A DNA stretch of 64,000 bases. Source: Tubiluchus corallicola (lineage: Eukaryota; Priapulida; Priapulimorpha; Priapulimorphida; Tubiluchidae). The DNA is taken from assembly GCA_030141605.1 (NCBI GenBank), contig JAQGDQ010000134.1:199001-263000 (forward strand). Direction: 5' to 3'. Positions 1 through 9,516 of this stretch are shown here, piece after piece. Every line of letters starts with the position of its first letter. Positions within the stretch are counted from its first letter, which is position 1. Position numbers and translations under genes: made by a program. A model generated the notes under the pieces. That model saw nothing but the letters and a program-made list of their open reading frames with translations. It had not been told where the DNA came from and did no database searches.

Positions 1-310
1 TATATAATCTACTTGCCACAAAAGTAAAAATACAATAATGAAAAAAATGAGATTTGGGCAGATTTGTTTTTTCACAATTCAGCACACCGAAAACTGGAGT
101 GCAGGGCCTATAAATATAATGTAGTACGTTTTGCATTATTAGTAGCAATTAATGTAATTACTGGATATAAAATAATTAATCTTACCTTCATGAAAATTTA
201 ATTTGCATAACAAGAGCACCAAAATGAAAATTGACAAAAAAATTGACCACTACGAGAACTGCCAGAATGGGATGCCATTTTCTGCAGAAAGTGTCTCGCG
301 TGTACCTCCA
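1..310. other. 3' flank of the HPGD-like gene
   Basis: AT-rich sequence immediately downstream of the minus-strand stop codon at 311-313. It should contain the 3' UTR and polyadenylation region of the dehydrogenase gene. I see no supported coding exon here; the short forward reading frame at 203-430 is antisense to the last dehydrogenase exon. Confidence 0.5.
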
Positions 311-3300
311 TTAAGCCGACGTGCCAACCTTTTCTTCAACATGAAACATGGCATCAATGTCTTTGAAGTCATAACAAGGCCTCACCAACCTCTCCCCCAT
401 CTTTCTTGTCACGAGAAAAGCTCCGTGTAATGAGTCATCCTCTGCCAGATGAATGAAACTTTGAGCCATTTGTTCAGGCCTGAAATTAATGTAGAAAATT
501 GCATGATATTAATGGCATCTAGAACAGATGATAAAACACTTGGTACATGCAGAAGTCAAATATGTGCATTTTGTTCCTGCTTCCATTGTAACAACACATT
601 CAAGTCCACAATTTATAAGCTTATGATGCTGACACATCACCGACTGTAGTTGAGTAATAAAATCACAAACGTTCATAAGGCATTCAACCAACTTGTCGTG
701 TGCCGATGCACATTTTTTAGCGGTAGCGCCTGGGAACCGGGTTACAACCTGTGGCAGGACGCTGTTGCTGTGTTGCACAGCTTCAGCTGTACGTAGGTCA
801 AGTCTGTCAATACTAACCAGCGTAGATGTGGCATTGGAATTTTACATACTGGTTGGAAAAATATTTTGCAGATATTAGATAAAAATTACAGTAGTGTGTT
901 GAGTCCAAACCTCCACAGTTATTCAGAAATTTTGAATTTATGGCAAAGTTAGCATTTGGCAATAGTAATAATAATTTCTTTTAGAACATAGTCTAGAGAT
1001 AACACCTTAAGTACCTGAATACTTAATTCCAAGGTGGTCCCGATTATTATTACCTGCATGTTACTTTGATAAGCCAACATGCTTGGTTGAAGAACTAGCG
1101 GTACTACTTCTTAAGACTGGTATGACTCGGCTGGGAGTTGAACCCGCGACCTCCTGGTTGGGAAGCGAGCATGCTACCATTAAGCTAAGTCTCTCGGTAC
1201 AATATCATACCGTATCATTATGCGCATGTACAATTTTTTACTAGTACTACTATGTGGAAGTTCGCCTTGAGAAGTTTGCTTATTCTATTTCAATCAAAAG
1301 CTGTAGCGGATAGCCCTATAGGCTGAAGCCTAAGGCCCGGGATCAAAAGGGGCCCGGCAAAATAAAACGAAAAAAATTTTTTTTTGTAAAAAAAAATAAA
1401 TTGACAAAAGAGCAAGGGCTCTTTTTTTCAAAAGTCAGTCACTATATTTCAAATCGGGTTTACACAAATCAAGTTTACACAATTTAAGTTTACACAATTC
1501 AAGTTTTCACAATTTAAGTTTACACAGTTTAAGTTTAAGTTCAAAATTTCAGTTTCCGAATTTTTCTGGGGGCAAAGTCATTTATAATTTCTGAAAAGTC
1601 CATTTTATCACAATCGGTGGGCAAAAACTCACAAAATTAAACAAACTTATAAACGATGAGAGCTCCACAAAAACACGTCAGCTCAGCAGTGTAGCAACAT
1701 TTAAAAGGCCCGTTCCAAGCTCAAGCCTAAGGCCCATAAAATCATAATCCGCCGCTGATCAAAAGTAATAGCTTAGAGCAATTCTGGCTTCTTTTCCACC
1801 CCTTAGAAACTGCCTCAGGAGATTACATGGTCAAAGGCAGTTCTGTATGTTATACATTTTGTTTGCAACATGGGCATGAAAATCTGATGTTTTTCTTATC
1901 CATGTACATTAAAAAGTAATTAATTTAAGCTAACTATTTATAATAAGTTATATGTTTTAAACAATTTATTATTTATCTATTAAACAATTTATATGTTTTT
2001 CTTTTTGTTTGTGAGTTAACAACAGCTTATATATGCATCATTGTTGCAGTGCAGCTGATTCTTTTCATAGCAGCATCACCATGGGAAAACCATTGGCAGC
2101 GGCAGTGTGGCTTGGTGGCGAAATTGACTACAATCAACTCCACTGAATTACAAAATTCTTGCAACACAGGAAAACTAAAAAATGCTATTGTTGGCCCACA
2201 ATCAATAAACTGTAACATATAACCTCGATAAATGTCGTAGAAAAAAGTTTTTAAAATTTTACAGCCCCTCTGAATTGACAGGAGGAAAACTTCGTGTTAA
2301 TTTAATAGGATAAAGGAATACAGGGCCAAACACGACAATATCAAGAAAATCTTAAACTTACAATGCTACTGGATATTCATTATTAAAATAGCGCAATGTT
2401 TTCCGGGCGTGCTTCGCCCATTCGAAGTTTGGCCAATCAGACTCCTCATACTGTGCAGTAGCAGACATGTAATCTGGACAAACTGCGCAGATGCGTACTC
2501 CAGTTCGATCACGGTGGAATTGTGGTGGTGCCCTCTGTTGTAAGAAAAAATTAAGAATGGTTAGATTGTGGACACGTCTTCCGTCATACGCACAATGTCT
2601 TTGAAACAAGCTAGAATATCTCATCATAACAACAGACGACTCTTGCAACAACTTCGGAGATACATAAACTGTCATATATTAACAAGAAAGATAAATTAAC
2701 AAATCAAACTTTACCTACCTTGGATGCTAGTGTGCTGATAAATCCAACCACCCCAAATTTCGTAGCTGTGAAACCCGGTACAATGTCAAAAGGACACAAG
2801 CCTATAGAAGAGGCGACAATTTTAATATGGAGTAATTTCTTTCAAAAAAGTATGCCTGCTTCCACAACTTTTCATAAAATTCATAATGTGTGTATAGCAC
2901 TTTTATCAAATAAATGGAATTTTTGTACTTCTTTCTAACCCATGTGGAGCAGTTCACTTTAAAGTGAACATGCTTGCTGCAGATTTTTGTAGTAGTAGAC
3001 ACACAGTGCTTAAAGTGTAATTATTTAGGTAAGGGGTCTTACGGCGAACAGAATAAGAAACAACTAGGAGGTCTGGGAAAACGCTGTGAGCTGCCCCTGT
3101 GGGGTTCGGGACATATTTTCCTCGATTTTATGCTATTGAGACCTTTAATGGTCAAAAAAGATAGTTTAGTAAGAAATTTTTCAACAGTTTTTCTCCATTA
3201 AGGATACAAACTTTTGGTGTTAATTCAAAAACAGCAACTGCTTTCTAATCAGTGAATTAAGTAGTTTTCAACCACTAGCTTTTATACTAGGCGATAAAAT

Positions 3301-5434
3301 GAGTTAACTCATTATTCTTGTGGATAACTTTTCAAGAAATGTTTTTTTCTTTTTTTCTGTGAAGTTACAACAACAATGAAGTACCCATTTTATCATCTCC
3401 AGTTCAATTTTGTTGACTGAAAGATGGAAATTATGTTACTAACAAGTGTTGAGGATAAGCTTATAGATAATTAAATGGTGAGAAAACTAAATATGCGACG
3501 CGACGAGACATTGTTTTTTCTTTAGGTGCAGGGTCTGTAACTTTAGGTTCCGGGTGTGCAACCCGACAGATCTATGCACTGTAGAAACACATGCTAGCTA
3601 CATGAACTTACCTGCTATTGATGCAGTGTTAATGATCACGCCTCCGTTTCCGCCCCTTTCCTTGCTCATGTAATCATATGCCATGTACGTTCCTGTCATC
3701 ATTGCTTTCTACATAAAAACAGGGGCGTATTAACCAACAGGCAACTAGGTTATAACCTAGGGCGCCAAATTTTAGAAAAAAATTCTTATTCTCCTCAGAA
3801 AATGTCTATACTTTCATACTCATGTAAAGGACACATTCTAACACACCACAGGCAGTTATTGATTACACAATAAACAGTTGCATAGCCTACTTGAATAAAA
3901 GTGCTATGCAAATATATGTAATTAATAATGACCACGTAGACACTAGGTTAATAGTATTTCTAATACATCACAAGTAATTGTTTAATCTTCTCATTACATA
4001 AACTACTATAAATTCACGATAGAAATGGGCGGGACAGAATGATCAGCCTAGGACGTAGTAATATCTGGATACGCCCTTGCATAAAAAGCAACATTAGAAA
4101 AAATTTGATCAGATTAGATTAGCTTACAACTGCCAGGCATTGATCAAAAAAAAGCTAAGCATAATATAAGTAGTCACTGACTTACGACGCATGCAACTTA
4201 CGACTATTTGACTTTATGACTCAATCGCAACTTAATTCATTAATTATACATAACCAACCATAACTCACATTTCTTTCTATTTTTTTAATTAAATTAACTT
4301 AAAATCGCTGCTTGTTTCAATAAATTAGTGTGCGTACACACGCAATGTCTTTTGCGTAGGGGAACACCACTTTTCTATACGGGTCCGACTTGCGTCTAGT
4401 TCATCTCTACAACCAACCAGCCAGAACCGACTATAGTCACATACCTGTATCTACCTGTATAAAAAACCTACCAAATTGATATCGACCATACGGGAATAGT
4501 TCTTCTCATCAATGATACCGGCATTAATACCTACAATGTCCAACTGTCCGTACATTCTTAAACATCGCTGAAAACTAGCTGAAACATTAAAATAAAAGAA
4601 CAATGAGATAAACAGCATTCATTTGTCACTCAAGAACAGGATAAAGCACAAATATTGAGTAATTGTGGCAGAACTGGAACCTTACTCATTTACAAGGATA
4701 ATTGTCTAACATGAACCAGAGAATCTAAACCAGCAAAGGCGTTTGTTTTAATTACATTCAGATGTGTATGTATACCATTCATCATAAAAAATTAGCAGCT
4801 CATGATGATTACCTATCCATTCGTTAACTAAAATCCGTAAAACTTAATTTTCATAAATCTGATACACACTCTGTGAAAGTCCGTTATTCCTCTAGCTAAA
4901 TAAAAACAACATGCGATTACAATTATAACTTTATGTTTCTTCCAAAATGGAATCATGATACACACCATCTTGCTGATCTTTTTCGCAGACATCGGCATGC
5001 ACGAATAGCGCTTTTCCCTTTCCGTATTTCTTGTTCAATTCCGTAACCGTCTTGTGACCTTGACTGAAAACATCTGTGACGCAAACACCCTGAATCATTC
5101 AACAAATTTTGATAACAGAAGCATAAATAGTCAAAATGTTTCACTAATAAAATTATTCTACAACATATATTCATATAAATGCAATAACTAGCAAAAATCT
5201 AGGTCACGACAAAACTGTTTGTGGTGTCTTAGCAATTTATTCTGTCGTAAAGGTAAGTTTAACTAGCACAGAGCCACAGATAACTTACTTGACCTATTTA
5301 CTAAACATACAACCATCATATAAAAACAGAAGAGTTACCAAAGCTCCATTCTGCAACAGAGCTTCAACGATGGCACGACCAACTCCTCTAGAAGATCCAG
5401 TGACCAATGCAACCTTTCCAGCTACGCCTGACAT
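311..5434 (-). CDS. HPGD: HPGD-like short-chain dehydrogenase with substituted catalytic Tyr
   Basis: Classical SDR closest in recall to 15-hydroxyprostaglandin dehydrogenase, a cytosolic NAD+ enzyme that inactivates prostaglandins. Coding exons (minus) are 5434-5339, 5089-4966, 4578-4472, 3708-3612, 2801-2719, 2534-2362 and 479-311. All have GT-AG borders and phases agree, giving about 282 aa (human HPGD is 266). The start [19 protein letters not shown] carries the TGxxxGxG dinucleotide-binding motif at residues 12-19; the NAG motif is at 92-94, IINTASIAG holds the catalytic Ser (139), and Lys156 is kept. The position of the catalytic Tyr is Phe152 (codon TTC), and the HPGD Gln148 position is Val149, so ordinary SDR catalysis is doubtful. 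The last exon reads [21 protein letters not shown], matching the family C-terminus. The family call is firm; orthology to HPGD itself is inference. Confidence 0.88.
509..778 (-). other. unassigned reading frame in the last intron of the HPGD-like gene
   Basis: An open frame of about 90 codons lies between exons 6 and 7 of the dehydrogenase gene on the same strand. Part of it (around [20 protein letters not shown]) looks protein-like in composition and has several Cys. It is not SDR-like, I do not recognise it, and no clean exon borders define it. It may be a remnant of a mobile element or a chance frame. Confidence 0.2.
1116..1300 (-). repeat. tRNA-derived SINE (glycine-tRNA-like head), interrupted by a MITE
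   Basis: On the minus strand 1198-1120 folds like a degenerate tRNA. It has an A-box-like TTAGCTTAATGGTAG, an anticodon loop TTCCCAA that would read CCC, and a B-box-like GGTTCAACTCC. The adjoining body (1199-1300, resuming at 1758-1774) is repeated at 6913-7017, showing it is dispersed. The anticodon stem is mismatched, so this is not a functional tRNA gene. Confidence 0.6.
1301..1757. mobile_element. non-autonomous hAT-like MITE, 457 bp
   Basis: The element begins CTGTAGCGGA and ends TCCGCCGCTG, so its ends are imperfect inverted repeats of the hAT CAGnGGCGGA type. It is flanked by an 8-bp duplication ATCAAAAG (1293-1300 and 1758-1765). The homologous repeat at 6913-7017 has a single uninterrupted ATCAAAAG (7002-7009) and acts as an empty site. 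Inside are purine/pyrimidine stretches and a degenerate TTTACACAA-type minisatellite near 1458-1535. No transposase is encoded. It sits in the last intron of the dehydrogenase gene, nested in a SINE-like repeat. Confidence 0.85.
2027..2174 (-). other. possible alternative terminal exon of the HPGD-like gene
   Basis: A reading frame behind a TTTTTTAG acceptor joins in phase to exon 6 and runs 48 codons to TAA at 2027-2029. The peptide ([17 protein letters not shown], then [14 protein letters not shown]) is at best weakly reminiscent of an SDR C-terminus. The exon at 311-479 fits the family much better, so this one is an alternative, decaying or chance exon. Confidence 0.3.
3720..4079. mobile_element. 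non-autonomous hAT-like MITE, 360 bp, next to a splice acceptor
   Basis: The ends CAGGGGCGTAT and ATACGCCCTTG form imperfect inverted repeats of hAT type. The element is bounded by an 8-bp duplication CATAAAAA at 3712-3719 and 4080-4087. It lies in the intron before coding exon 4 of the dehydrogenase. On that strand only the duplication and TAG separate the element from the exon start at 3708. No coding capacity is visible. Confidence 0.87.
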
Positions 5435-5539
5435 AATTTTCCTAATTTCTGTAAGTTAAATGAAAAATTGCCTAAATACTTGTACAATCACCGGACAAAT
5501 ACTGTACAAACCTTTCAAAAAACTTCAAAAACAAAAGTG

Positions 5540-5567
5540 AGAAAGGGACAACTCGAAGAGAAAGTGC

Positions 5568-5623
<56 letters not shown>

Positions 5624-5775
5624 GAAGAAAGGGTTCGAGAAGGGGAGAGAATGATAAAAGAAGAGAGAAAATGAAAGGTATGTTATGAGGGAGCAACAGA
5701 AAGAGAGAGGCGGGAACAGATAAAGAAAGAACGAAACAGAGAGAGAAAGAGACAAAGATTGAGAGAGAAGGAAAA
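5540..5775. repeat. (GA)n microsatellite and purine-rich tract
   Basis: A near-perfect GA dinucleotide run of about 50 bp (5572-5622) is embedded in a longer purine-rich tract. It lies in the 5' UTR intron of the dehydrogenase gene, just upstream of the initiator exon. It explains the long low-complexity reading frames on both strands here. Confidence 0.95.
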
Positions 5776-5974
5776 AGAACTGCTAACATTTAGTTAATTT
5801 TTGTATTTTTCCCCGCGCCAGAGTACAAAATTTTACACTTACCAAGTGGAATTATAATGAAGCTCTTAACAACCTTTCACTTAATAGTATATAACGCAGT
5901 TATTTTTCTAGATGTCCGTCTAAATATATGTCAGTGGTTCTTTTTTTAAACTATCAAAGCAAAAACAAACTTAC

Positions 5975-6450
5975 AGCGAGTTTCTAGTCTACACAGTCAC
6001 CAACATCTGCCAGGAAACACGTCCTATACAAACGCTCACGAATCAAGTTATGCCACTGCCAGCTGGCTCACTGGTACGTGCTGCAAAAACAACAACTTGT
6101 TAATTCTTACCCGCAAAGTGCTACTAGAACAAAGAAATTCATTAAGCAAGAGTAATTAGCAACCAATATTGAAATAAACACGCTAAACAGCGACCAAACT
6201 ACAACCACCAAAGCGCACCAGTGCGCCTTGGATTGGTGGTATACAGTAATAAGCAGTGTTAAAGCGCGCGCGAGACAGGGCTTCATTGAGTACTCTAAAC
6301 ACGCTTATGATAATATAAAAATAAATGAAAAATCATTTGACTCACCTTGTAAGGCTGAAGACAGCTGCGAAATTAATCGTTTTTAACACGTCTACTGTTA
6401 TCAAAATATACGTAATAAGTGAATTGCACCATTTGACATGAAAACTAGGA
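5975..6450 (-). other. 5' non-coding exons of the HPGD-like gene
   Basis: The initiator exon has an acceptor 14 bp upstream of ATG (CTTACAG, exon from 5448), so the 5' UTR is spliced. A candidate upstream exon is 6080-5975, with acceptor TTTTTGCAG and donor GTAAGT. A further donor, AAG followed by GTGAGT, ends a possible first exon at 6346. The transcription start is therefore probably near 6400-6500. No coding frame continues through these exons. These are splice-signal inferences. Confidence 0.5.
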
Positions 6451-6537
6451 GACTAAAACCACACTCTGCCTAGATCAACCCTTTACCACGCGTAGCTAGT
6501 TAGTGCGCAGATGGTGGTTGATAAACAAACAATTCTA

Positions 6538-6610
6538 ATGAAGGGCAGCTTGTTCTAGACAAAGCGCTTAGCTTGTAACCAAGGGGTTGAAATCCCGCTT
6601 TTGTCCTGAG
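6538..6610 (+). repeat. tRNA-like fragment, possible SINE head
   Basis: The stretch AAGCGCTTAGCTTGTAACC followed by GGGGTTGAAATCCC resembles the anticodon and T arms of a threonine-type tRNA (loop containing TGT). The D-arm part is degenerate. It is probably a SINE relic in the promoter flank of the dehydrogenase gene. Confidence 0.35.
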
Positions 6611-6912
6611 GTCAAAGCATTTGGCGAGCTAGATTGTGAGCGGGGCAGACTGCGCACAGCTGTCTGCTACTGATCTACTCGCAATGGACACTGGACAGCG
6701 ATTTCAGTGGTCAGAGGTAGAGCCCGGAAACAACTGTATGGCTACGGCTTACCTAGATGTCCTGGGAATTTTACGTCACTAGGGGGCTGGCTGATCGATT
6801 ATGGGTCACAATTTCCTTTTCTCATGTAAATGACCCCAGCAAATCCAGTGACCATTCAAGACTCTCTAGTACTATGGAGGTATACATACATACAAAGGAG
6901 CTGTCACGCAGT

Positions 6913-7017
6913 ACAATATCATACGGTATCATTTTGCCCAATTTTTTTACTAGTATTACTATGCGAAAGTTCGCCTTAAAAAATTTGCTTATTCTATTTC
7001 AATCAAAAGTAATAGCA
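6913..7017 (+). repeat. second copy of the dispersed repeat, empty MITE site
   Basis: About 100 bp match 1200-1300 plus 1758-1774 with scattered substitutions. The 8-mer ATCAAAAG at 7002-7009 is single here, whereas at 1293/1758 it is duplicated around the 457-bp MITE. The copy lies in intergenic DNA. Confidence 0.8.
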
Positions 7018-8095
7018 AAAGTAACTCCAAGTTAAAAAATGTAGAATTCTAAATTCTGCATAAATCTACAGGAATTTTAAGGAGACTACTACTTTGGCAC
7101 TGATAGAGGGAATCTATTAACATTTTCGCTGAATCAAGTGAAATTGTTGTTAACAGTGAAACAATTTTCTAGTAAAGAGTTCCAAAGAGAAGAGACTCGA
7201 AGAAAAACCGGATATATAAGCTGCTGCACTGGGTATTGGAACGTGCAAGGTAATATATGAGAAACAGCACCAGATATTTGCTGAGAAAAAATAATAGGGT
7301 TGAAAATTGTTGTTATGACATCAGCACATGGAACTTTGTAAATCAGTATATACGTCACAATACAAAAGGATCTACAGATAAACAGTAAAAAGCCTTTCCC
7401 TCGATGAAGAGGGTTTTATCCAAAATTTATTGATCCATCATAAACTGAAAACAGTTCGCTGCTTTCAGACTAAAAGACATCTCCAGCTCAACGTTGTAGC
7501 ATTTTTTCCCAAACGCATTCCCCCTCTTTTGTTGACGTGTTTTATCGAAACCTGCGCAGGAAAATTAAACAACACAAACCATGTGTTATATCTAGATTTA
7601 TTCAGTAGCTGGCCAATCGCAGAATCGAACTTACGCTTCCAATCTTTTTACATGGTTATTGAGCAGTTTAGTTGAGGCGCATTCGCAATCTACAGCAGCC
7701 ATGAGATGTGAACGTGTGAGTTTACCATTTCCAAAAGATTCGGCATTGCTACTTCCCTTTAACGAGGCGTTTTTGTGCTATCAATCATTGCTGAGGTACT
7801 TTTTGCAATACCAGCAAAACCAGAAGATGGACTAAAAATAAACCTGTTTAGATTTCTGCTTCACATGACTGCGAAATGTCGAAAATAATTTGTAATTACT
7901 GAATTAATTCAAACGCGTTCGTGTGAACGTCAAAAAATTGACAAATGAGTTTCCATTATAAATATTATTAATAATTTTTCTTTCTCGGTTTGTTCTACTA
8001 AAATAACAAACTGGTATTTAGCCTAGTACAAAATTCACACTAAAACAAATATACATAATTTACGTTTAAAGTGCGCTCACATGCATTCTGTAAAC

Positions 8096-8226
8096 AGGTT
8101 CTTGGTGGTACAGAATTATTTCAATAGTGCTTTAGATAATAATAAGACCATTTCAACATTTATTGCAATGAAACTTTACCATCGTGGTCTTAAAATTATT
8201 TAAAACACTATTGACATTCTTTAAAC
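8096..8226. mobile_element. small hairpin insertion present only in unit 1
   Basis: A 131-bp segment with imperfect inverted arms (8121-8150 against 8184-8213) is bordered by TAAAC at 8091-8095 and 8222-8226. It is missing at the matching place in unit 2 (near 16120-16128). It is probably a small foldback or MITE insertion that postdates the duplication; the family is unknown. Confidence 0.45.
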
Positions 8227-9009
8227 GAAGTACGATACACAACGATACATGCATGTCTTAAAAAGCTTATGCATGGGTCTTTTTCATATCAGTGCATAAG
8301 AGTTTATAAGATGCCGTACATCTATAGGTGATTTTCATTACGTACATACATACGTATCACTTTGGAGTTTTGCTTCACAATCGTATCATTCATATCAAGC
8401 AAACGCTATATTTTCTCGTGTTCTGCCTCGTATTTCTAGCTTTTAGGTTTTAGCTTATGTAAGAAATAAGACAGCGTTACAGCTTTTCAAGAAAAAGAGC
8501 AAAGTTCTATAACAAGACGCGAGAAAACGTAAGCCTACTCGATGATAGGAGGCATACTAAACCATTTAAAAACTAAAACTAAGTTTCCCCGTCTACTTTT
8601 AAACTCAAAATAGTACTGCTGCAAGAAAGTGACCAAGAAAACAAAACTAGTGTAAAAATTGCTGTCCACTGATTCAATTATGAAATAGCGCAATAGTGAT
8701 TGTGGAAGACTTACACTGCTATTTTCACATACTGCATATTTTTGTTTTTTTTCGCATAAAATTCTTAATAAAGTGATAAAATGATTTTGGACTTTAACAA
8801 TATAATTATTATAATCTACCCTAGCTATGTAGATTACCAGAAAAGGAATTCTTGGTAAGTGCTAAGTAATTGCCTTTTCATATTTTCCTCACACTTGCTT
8901 CTACGTGGAATTTAGTGTCACCATTGTCCTGATTTGAAATTTATCGAGGATCGAGTGTGCTCTAGGCCAAAGTTATCAGTAAATTTGGGTAGTCTCTCAT
9001 TACTCTAAT

Positions 9010-9155
9010 CGTCATTATCATCATCATCATCACCAAAGACCAGCACTACTGCTATTACTGCAACATTTTGCTATCATCTGTAACAATAAGACCATCATCA
9101 TCGCCACTGCTGTCATCATGATCATCATCGTCGTCATCGTCGTCATTATCAGCAT
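9010..9155. repeat. ATC/TCG triplet-rich tract
   Basis: Imperfect CAT/ATC/CGT triplet repeats lie about 0.4 kb upstream of the LRR copy 1 start. A similar tract is at the same place in unit 2. No coding frame with a plausible product crosses it. Confidence 0.85.
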
Positions 9156-9516
9156 TTTATAGTGTCTCTTACCAGAAGAAAAATGCAGGCACAGCTGCAG
9201 AAGGTAAGAGACTCAATAAATAGCTAAGACAAAAAAGTTAATGTTAATGCCTGGGCACATTGCATAGTAATCCTAATATAATGTATGTTTATCGGTCACA
9301 GAAAAACTCCACAACTTACTTTTTACATCAGTAGGTACGCAAACAAATTGACATTTCGTGTGATGTATTAATCAAATCTTATCTTAAATAAATGAAGTGA
9401 CACGACTAACTGCTCGTCGTATAAGTACATTTATGCGAACCAATAGAAGTCCGTGGGTAGACCAAGCTAATCATACCAAAAGTTTAGCAGCATTGCAAAA
9501 AGTGTAATCTATAGTA

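Larger units (their letters stand above)
6451..9516. other. intergenic region upstream of LRR copy 1
   Basis: Between the divergently transcribed dehydrogenase and LRR copy 1 there is no supported exon. It contains the repeat copies at 6538-6610 and 6913-7017, a hairpin insertion at 8096-8226 and a triplet-repeat tract at 9010-9155. From about 7935 onward it is the first unit of the tandem duplication. The small reading frames at 6757-7675 look like chance. Confidence 0.6.

Noticed and set aside
1120-1198. Functional tRNA-Gly gene
   Set aside because: The anticodon and T stems have mismatches, and the flanking body is repeated elsewhere in the window, so it is a tRNA-derived SINE.
5468-5789. 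Overlapping frames rich in RERERE or SLSLSL
   Set aside because: They are translations of the (GA)n microsatellite in the 5' UTR intron on either strand, with no start or splice context.
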